64,000 nt of DNA from Zizania palustris (lineage: Eukaryota; Streptophyta; Magnoliopsida; Poales; Poaceae): positions 50,974,289 to 51,038,288 of the forward strand of contig JAAALK010000286.1 of the NCBI GenBank assembly GCA_019279435.1, written 5' to 3'. Positions 57,533 through 64,000 of this stretch are shown in pieces; the first letter of the stretch is position 1; the number at the start of each line of letters is the position of its first letter. Made by a program: the position numbers and the translations under genes. The notes beneath the pieces were generated by a model. It was not told the origin of the DNA. It did not search any database and was given only the letters and a program-made list of their open reading frames with translations.

Positions 57533-60500
57533 TGGCAGCGGTGGAGGCAGCCGGGGTGGGAGGCGGAGGAGGCGGCGGCGGGGAGCTTGGAGGGTTGCTC
57601 GGATCTAGGCTGCTAAAGCACGGGAGGGGCAATGCGGGGGATCAGGAGCACGGGTGGAGGCCCCCGGCGAAGCAGGCCAGGGCCGGGGCCGGGGGTGACG
57701 CCGCCGCGGCGGCGGCGGCGGTGTCCGAGGCGGTCAAGGTGGCGGCGCCGTTCTTGCTCGGCGCCTCCTGCAGCCCAGGGCATGGCAGGGAGCAGATGCT
57801 CAGCTTCTCGTCCTCCGCGTCGTCGTGCCCCTCCGGCGCAGCCGCGGCCGCCGCGGCTGGCGGGGCGGTGCCGTTGTACTATGGCACCCCTGCTTCTTGC
57901 TCAGGTGGGGATGGCGCCATGGTGGTGGTGCAAAAACCTTTCCTTTTTCATTTCTGCTCGTCTGCTTCGATTTGGTGATTGAAAAGCTTCCTGCTCCTTT
58001 TGAAATATTATTGCTGGTTGATTCGTCTCGCTTTGCTATAGATTTTCAGTTTTTTATACTACTTCCTTTTTTTGGTATGCATCATACTTCATCCTTTGCT
58101 CACACCGGAATAGACTTATTTTTTATTTTCTTCTCTCTCTGGTTCATTTAGTATTGTGATTTAGATTTGGATTTTCATCTTTATCGGCTGCGAATAGCTC
58201 AGGCTCTCCCAAAACAAACGAGTTCATTTCTTTTCCATGTATTGAATCATTCTCGATCTTTTTATAGGCAAGTTTCCTGTTCTTTTCGGTGACATCCACA
58301 AACACTTTCTTGTCCTGAACGGTGTGATCGTGCGTATTCTCTTTTGTCATGCCTTTTGCTGAAACTAGAGGAGGAAACACAAATTTGGATGAGAAAAGTT
58401 GTGATCTTTAGCGCTATACCACTGCTATTTCTACATTTCCCTCACCCGGAAAGAAAGGAAGAAAAAAAATGTGGAAGTAGAAAACATGCAAGAAAGTTTT
58501 CAAGTAGATAATAATGCAGCAGCATACGCGAATCAATCTTTGCTGCAACGGATCGAACATGTGGTTGTTGGTGACTTTTTATGCCCACGCCTCCTACAAA
58601 TCTGTGCTGCTCCTGGTCCTTGCAACCACTTTGCTTCAGATTTTTTTTGTGTGTCTTTTGCTTGCCCCTGTCTATGGATATCTTGCACACGGATCGTGTT
58701 TAGGAAACTCATGCATCTGGGTGGTAGTCGTCGTCTCGTCTCTACAAAAGTACATGTTTTTTTGGCCGCGCCTCCTTGGCTTGCACTGCCTTGTTGCTCA
58801 TCTCCTTGGTGTATCTGGCTGCAGGATTGAGCTCAGTTAGCTTGAGCAGCAGCATGCAGGGGGCAATGGCCAGGGTGAGGGGCCCCTTCACGCCGTCTCA
58901 ATGGATCGAGCTGGAGCACCAGGCCCTGATCTACAAGTACTTGGCTGCCAATAGCCCTGTACCACACAGCCTCCTCATCCCCATCAGGAGGAGCCTCACA
59001 TCACCTTACTCGCCTGCAGCCTACTTTGGCTCAAACACATGTAAGCCAAGAAATGGGAAAGGAAGGGGATCAACTGAATGCTTTCTTGGCTTTAGTTACA
59101 TTCATCATGCACGTTGATATGATAAAAGCTGCCCCTTTTCCTGATCTTGATTGCACTGCCCATGCTTGGGGTTTGATTTTACAGTGGGATGGGGGTCATT
59201 CCAGCTTGGCTATTCTGGCAGCGCTGATCCGGAGCCCGGGCGGTGCCGCCGGACGGATGGCAAGAAATGGCGGTGCTCGAGGGATGCGGTCGCCGATCAG
59301 AAGTACTGCGAGCGACACATGAACCGGGGACGCCACCGTTCAAGAAAGCATGTGGAAGGCCAGGCTGGCCATGCCGCGAAAGCGATTCCCGCGGCGGTGG
59401 CAGCAGCTGCTGCCTCTGCTACCCAGCCTAGTGCTCCCGCCTCCCATGGTGGTGGAGCTGCCGCGGGCCTCGTCATCAACCATCAGCAGCAGCAAGTGAA
59501 GAACTACCCTGCCAACACGGCTGATCCTTGCTCTCTACAATACAGCAGGTAGAATCTCTTGGCAACATTTCACAAGCTCCGTGCATTCCTTTTCAATCAT
59601 GTAGCCAGTGCTTAAGCTCAAGCGCGTCAAGTTTTGTTTTTTGTTTTGCTAATTTGCTTAGGTATGTTGTACACAGTAATGGAGTTCATGGATGTGAGAT
59701 ACCTAGTTTCTGTAGCTATGATAAACCATACACCATTAGTTGTTGATAGGAATTTGGAGATGATAAAGTCATAAGATCATACTCATTATAGCATATGCAC
59801 ATCTAGTATTAATTTCTGGAGACCCCAAAGATACTTGTTTTTTTTGTGAGTAGGCTTGTTCAGTGCTGCTATATGGAAAGACCAATCTCTGTTTTTCACT
59901 AACTAGTACTGTAACAATTTCATTAACTAATCATTTGTTGATCAAACTTCTACAGGGAACTGGTAAACAAGCAGAATGAGAGTGAACATGTGCAGGACTC
60001 CGACAGCCTCTCAATGCTGACTTCCATGAGCACAAGAAATACAGGCAATCTGTTTCCATTCTCGAAGCAACATAATCCTTTTGAAGTGTCTAGCTCAAGG
60101 CCAGATTATGGTCTAGTGTCACCTGATTCACTAATGAGTTCTCCTCATAGCTCCTTGGAGAACGTCAATTTGCTCACTTCACAGAGTCTGAATGAACATC
60201 AGAGTTCAGTTTCCCTGCAACACTTTGTGAGCTGGCCCAGGACACCTGCACAAGGACCTCTTGCATGGCCTGATGCTGAAGACATGCAAGCTCAGAGAAT
60301 CCAGCTCTCAATATCTGCTCCAATGGCATCTTCCGACTTATCGTCGGCATCAACATCTCCCATCCATGAGAGACTGATGTTATCGCCTCTTAAGCTGAGC
60401 TGTGAATATAGCCCTGTTGATCTTGGCATTGCCGCAAACAGAGATGAGATTAACCAGGGAGAAGCAAACTGGACGCATATGTTCCGTGATTCGTCAATGG

Positions 60501-60778
60501 GTGGCCCGTTAGGAGAGGTTTTGACCAAGAACAATAACATGGAAGCAAGGAATTACCTATCATCGTCTCTAAACCTTTTAACTGATGGCTGGGATTCAAT
60601 TTCAGGGTTTGAGTCATCCCCAGTTGGTGTTCTGCAGAAGACCACCTTTGGATCAGTCTCCAGTAGCACTGGAAGCAGTCCAAGACTGGAGAATCATAGC
60701 GTTTATGATGGTATCAGTAACCCGCGGGATGATCTTGGCTCCATTGTTGTAAATCATCCGAGCATCCGCCTGGTGTGA
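57511..60778 (+). CDS. GRF: Growth-regulating factor (QLQ-WRC transcription factor), 4 exons, 598 aa
   Basis: Exons 57511-57904, 58825-59040, 59185-59548 and 59956-60778; GT/AG borders, continuous frame. The N-terminus is Gly/Ala-rich. The QLQ domain (RGPFTPSQWIELEHQALIYK) is in exon 2 at about residues 150-190; QLQ binds GIF co-activators. The WRC domain (DPEPGRCRRTDGKKWRCSRD, then the zinc-binding C3H residues ending KYCERHMNRGRHRSRKHVE) is in exon 3 and provides DNA binding and nuclear localisation. Exon 4 encodes a long Ser-rich activation tail with LQHFVSWPRT and a terminal NHPSIRLV. It is a nuclear factor in leaf and meristem growth. Length and tail suggest the long GRF6-like grass group; I am not certain which member it is. 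Confidence 0.96.
59337..59357 (+). promoter_or_regulatory. miR396 target site in the GRF WRC region
   Basis: CGTTCAAGAAAGC followed by ATGTGGAA at the RSRKHVE codons is the conserved site complementary to miR396. GRF mRNAs are cleaved or repressed here in plants, so this gene is very likely under miR396 control. Confidence 0.93.
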
Positions 60779-62643
60779 GCTTCTTGACCAACCATCAAAA
60801 TGCAGCAAGATGGCAGGCATGAGGAAACGATTAGATCAGCCTTCACCTTGTTACATATCGATATGACATCCAAAGGTGTGAGCGTTTACCTCGTACGTTG
60901 TCATTCAAACTAATCTTCTGGTTTTGCCACTTCTGCTCTTCTATCTTTTCCCTTTGCTTTGTAACCTTCACCTTGGATGGTGACGTTGTATGGTGTGTGG
61001 ATGGATTTGGTGCTCCGTTGTGGCATATCATCACCTTAGAATATCCAATGTGCGATGTCATAATCGTGGATGAGTCGGATCTGATTCTTTTCTTTCTTGT
61101 CGTCAGTATTTAAAAGTTTGTGAGCCGGCTCTCATGTGATGCTTCTTGATATTTTTCGTTAGCCCGTGTGCTATCTACGCTGATCGATCCACATTTTGAC
61201 CTGTATTTCTTGTCTTGAAAGGGTGACGCCTCCCAAAGTCCCAATTATTTGACCTTCATATGTTCTATCAACTTAGTTTTGCACAACCAGTAAGCTAGAC
61301 ATTCGTAAATCACAGCTACAGTTTGGTCAGTTCGGATTTGGCCATGAGGGGTCCTCGACTGAAGCTGTGTCTAGATCTGTGTAAAACTCTGACCAAATAG
61401 ACTCACACTGATTTTCCCAGTATTACTGTGTGAGAGTGGACTAGTGGAGTTATCCTGTTTCCATGGTACGTACTACTAGCTTGCAACAGCCTCAGCAGAA
61501 TACAATGATACAATTTCAGGACCATTCACCAGCCTTTTCCCCTCTTTTAACAGCTGCCAAACCTGCAAAAGGGACCAATCCCTCCGGCTAGTGTAACTAC
61601 CTAATGTTCACTGCATGAGCATGCATGCATCCAACATCCATGACCAGCATCTACAGTGTGGTTTTCTCCCTTTTGATGATTTGCTATACAGGAGCCTACA
61701 GTAGAATGATTCAGCAGCAGCCGCTAGCTAGCTAGCTAGCTTGGAGCTTGCAGTCTTGCACTGGTGTGTGGTGTGTGATGAGAGCCCTGATGCCATTTGC
61801 CACCTGCTTTTTATGCACCCAAAAGACTGAAAAGTGCCTCGTGCATGCATGGAGCATGGACATTGGATACAGTTCTTTCTCCCGGAAGAGTGTGAGATCC
61901 GGAGGGGTCAATCTTTTTGTTTAAAATTGCTTGTTTTGCTCTGTTTTTCCTGGCTCTCCCCTGACGATGCGATGGACAAATGCTCCTTTTTGCTGGATGC
62001 GAATTGCTGATTTTGTTTGGAGACACAGATAGGGAAATTTTGGCTCAGTGGTATTTCTTGCCTGCTGTCACGTGCAGTGTGCTTGTGTTGGAACTTGGAA
62101 GAACTTGTGTGCGGACAAACTCGCGCGTGTGCAATACATTACTGAAAAGTAACACATCCTGTACTGCAGTACAGGTAAAGCTTGTGTGTATTTATGTCTG
62201 AATTTGTTCGTACTAGCCCAGCATGAGTGCGAGCTTGGCCTCACCCAGCATTACGGAAGTTTTTGTGTCCACGGGACGACCTGCGATGCGGTGCATCTCG
62301 TTTCGCCCATCAGAAAGCGACCTGAACAGACGCCGAAATCGTCAAGCTGGTCACGCAAACGCAACGCATGCATGTCCGGCTTTGCAGCGGTGGTGGTACG
62401 TGAGCTCGCCGTGTGAGAGCCAGCGCCACACGGCTTGATGTCGAAGCGGCGCCGGCGTTGGATCACCGACGTAGCGGTCTCACGGGCGGAGCAGTGGGGA
62501 GTAACGAGGCGCGAAAGGAACAGCAACGACGACACGTCCACGCCTCCTTGCTCACATGCCAAGGTACGTAAAGATTACGTGCCACGCTCGATCACACCAA
62601 TGACACGAGCTGGCCTGGTCGAGCTTTGAATACTTTGATCGTG
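60779..62643. other. 3' flank of GRF and intergenic spacer
   Basis: The first few hundred bases should be the GRF 3' untranslated region. The remainder is non-coding with a CTAGCTAG run at about 61725-61741. No gene recognised. Confidence 0.45.
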
Positions 62644-62650
62644 TATAAAA
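62644..62650 (+). promoter_or_regulatory. TATA box
   Basis: TATAAAA about 69 bp upstream of the ATG at 62713, a normal spacing for a short leader. Confidence 0.6.
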
Positions 62651-62712
62651 GCCTCGACGGTGGATGTGAAAAGTTACCTCGTCGCCGACGTGGACGGGAG
62701 GCGATCGAGGAG

Positions 62713-63429
62713 ATGAGCCGTAGGAGCAGCAAGGGTGCGGCGGCGACGAGCCGCCGGACCAGACGGGCCGAGCGACAGCAGCAGCAGCCGTTGCCGCCGC
62801 TGGTGTTTGCTTCGAACCCCGTCTTTGTGTGCGAGGACGATCCGGGGGATCTGCTCAAACCGCGCTACGGGACGGGCTCGCTGCACGCGCTCGTGCGCGG
62901 CGAAGTGCTCGCCGGCTCCGGGGACGACGGTGTCAAGAGGCGTTTGCTGCCGCTGCCGCTGCCGCCGAGCAGGACCCACCTGGAGGGGCGAGGTGGGACC
63001 GGCCTTCCAGCGTGGCACGTTGGGCCGACGATCGTGGTGGGCCCGCACGGCAGGGTCATGAGGATGGTGGCGCCGGCCCAGCAGGACCCGTTCCTGGCCG
63101 CCTACGTGGCGTGCACCAAGGGCAAGAGCGCCGCGCCGGCGACGAAGCAGGGGCAGCCGCAGCCGCAACCGAAGAGGAACACGAAGAAGAAGAGAGGCGA
63201 GGCGACTGCCATGCGCGCCGGGTGCGGCATGTGGAACGGGTGGGCGGCGGGAGCAAGCTACGCCGGGGTGATGTCGTGCAGGCTCGGCAGCGCCGTCACC
63301 GTGCTGCACGGCGGGGCGCCCGCTCCTCCTCCCGCGGCGGATGCTCCGGCGGAGTCTCCTGCGCACCCCAGGCTAGACCTTTCCCGACCGCCGGCAGTGC
63401 TGCCGGGGAGGAGACGGACGCCGAACTGA
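62713..63429 (+). CDS. Unknown intronless protein, 238 aa
   Basis: The start is the first ATG after a TATA box, and the frame is GC-rich with strong third-position bias. The N-terminus is very basic (MSRRSSKGAAATSRRTRRAE) with a Gln run. Then comes a conserved-looking core: PLVFASNPVFVCEDDPGDLL, PRYGTGSLHALVRGEVL, GLPAWHVGPTIVVGPHGRVMR, PFLAAYVACTKGKS, a Lys-rich linker, and GCGMWNGWAAGASYAGVMS. The C-terminus is Pro/Ala-rich. I do not recognise a family. The basic segments could be nuclear targeting signals. The opposite strand is also open over much of this length, but has no start context or TATA box. Confidence 0.6.
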   Translation: MSRRSSKGAAATSRRTRRAERQQQQPLPPLVFASNPVFVCEDDPGDLLKPRYGTGSLHALVRGEVLAGSGDDGVKRRLLPLPLPPSRTHLEGRGGTGLPAWHVGPTIVVGPHGRVMRMVAPAQQDPFLAAYVACTKGKSAAPATKQGQPQPQPKRNTKKKRGEATAMRAGCGMWNGWAAGASYAGVMSCRLGSAVTVLHGGAPAPPPAADAPAESPAHPRLDLSRPPAVLPGRRRTPN

Positions 63430-63798
63430 ACGATCGTGTCGTACGGTGGCGAGTGTACGTTGTGACACGGCCACGTTGCCGTGTGTACGAGTGTATCCGT
63501 GTGTGTTTACTATTCGGTGTGAAAACCTGATGCTTTTTCATAACGGGCCGGGCCATTAGGCCCATAATTATCAAAGCCTGGAACGAAAAAAAATCTCGTG
63601 TTTAGGATTCGTCGGGCCGGATTGCGTAGGACCCAAAGCGCAGCGCCGCCGCTTACCTCATCGGCCCCTCGCCTTCTCTGCTCTGCTCCATCTTCAGGGC
63701 GGTGACTCGACTGCTCGGCTAGTGCGCGGCGTCGAGCGATTAACGGCCACCGCCACCCCAGGCGGGGCCCGCATCGATAGCGCGGCAGGGTTGTGGCG
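63430..63798. other. Spacer and probable promoter of the next gene
   Basis: Non-coding. The region from about 63640 is GC- and pyrimidine-rich and should include the leader of the gene starting at 63799. GGCCCATAATTA near 63558 resembles plant TCP/GGCCCA promoter elements found near housekeeping and organelle genes. Confidence 0.45.
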
Positions 63799-64000
63799 AT
63801 GTCGCCCGCCGCCACCTTCTCGGCGCTGCTTCGCGGGCCTCCGCCGAGGGCCCGGAGCGTCTTCCTCGCCGCCGCCGCGCGAGCGCACAGCACGGCCGGC
63901 GGGGGCCGCGCGCGCGGCGGCCTGCCCCGTTTCCACTCCCCGACACTTCCCTCGTCCAAGGCAAGCGGGCTTGTTGCCCACTTCTTCAGCCCGTCCATCC
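63799..64000 (+). CDS. Start of a gene with organelle-type leader, cut by the window
   Basis: ATG at 63799 opens a frame with no stop to the window end. The first 67 residues (MSPAATFSALLRGPPPRARS, later RAHSTAGGGRARGG and RFHSPTLPSSK) are rich in Arg, Ser and Ala and lack acidic residues, which is typical of a mitochondrial (or plastid) presequence. The mature protein lies outside, so its identity cannot be given. Confidence 0.6.
   Translation, partial: MSPAATFSALLRGPPPRARSVFLAAAARAHSTAGGGRARGGLPRFHSPTLPSSKASGLVAHFFSPSI

Noticed and set aside
62674..63366. Minus-strand 230-codon frame opposite the unknown gene
   Set aside because: Arg/Pro-rich composition typical of the reverse of a GC-rich exon; no promoter context. 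The plus-strand frame has a TATA box and more protein-like blocks.
1..64000. Search for rRNA, tRNA and known miRNA genes
   Set aside because: No sequence matching those that I can recall was found; the only clear miRNA-related feature is the miR396 target in GRF.

Overview
The window is nuclear DNA from a flowering plant, almost certainly a grass. Evidence: intron-bearing genes with GT/AG borders, GC-rich first exons, a growth-regulating factor gene with a miR396 site, many Tourist/Harbinger-type MITEs, a Sirevirus-type Copia element and a CACTA element. A panicoid grass is my guess; the species cannot be fixed from the sequence alone.

Layout. 1-5.9 kb: mostly non-coding, with a few exon-like pieces on the minus strand, a tandem duplication and two MITEs. 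5.9-13.1 kb: two minus-strand genes that I could splice completely, a DUF3054 plastid-type membrane protein (265 aa, 5 exons, with a solo LTR in intron 3) and a plastid-type peroxiredoxin-like protein (259 aa, 7 exons). 14.2-25.1 kb: a young full-length Copia/Sirevirus retrotransposon with 2.02-kb LTRs, CCATG target duplication, primer-binding site, gag, and a pol that is broken from gag by a frame change and a stop. 26.3-34.5 kb: a complete CACTA (En/Spm) transposon with TCT target duplication, palindromic subterminal repeats, leader hairpins, an intact 1117-aa TNPD-type transposase and a 571-aa TNPA/Ptta-type protein. 34.5-45 kb: intergenic DNA with four more MITEs and many short self-complementary repeats. 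45.2-54.4 kb: a decayed nested cluster of Gypsy-like LTR sequence. 57.4-60.8 kb: a complete GRF transcription-factor gene (598 aa, 4 exons). 62.7-63.4 kb: an intronless unknown protein gene with a TATA box. 63.8 kb to the end: the start of a gene with an organelle-type leader.

How the parts relate. The host genes are plastid/redox functions on the left and growth control on the right, separated by about 44 kb in which transposons predominate. No operon-like logic is expected. The most interesting unit is the CACTA element. Its two genes appear linked by an intron between the stop of the first and the start of the second, both have continuous spliced frames, both ends are present, and a long near-palindromic leader could fold into a hairpin RNA. 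All exon joins were worked out by reading frame and splice sites by hand; no alignment or expression data were available.
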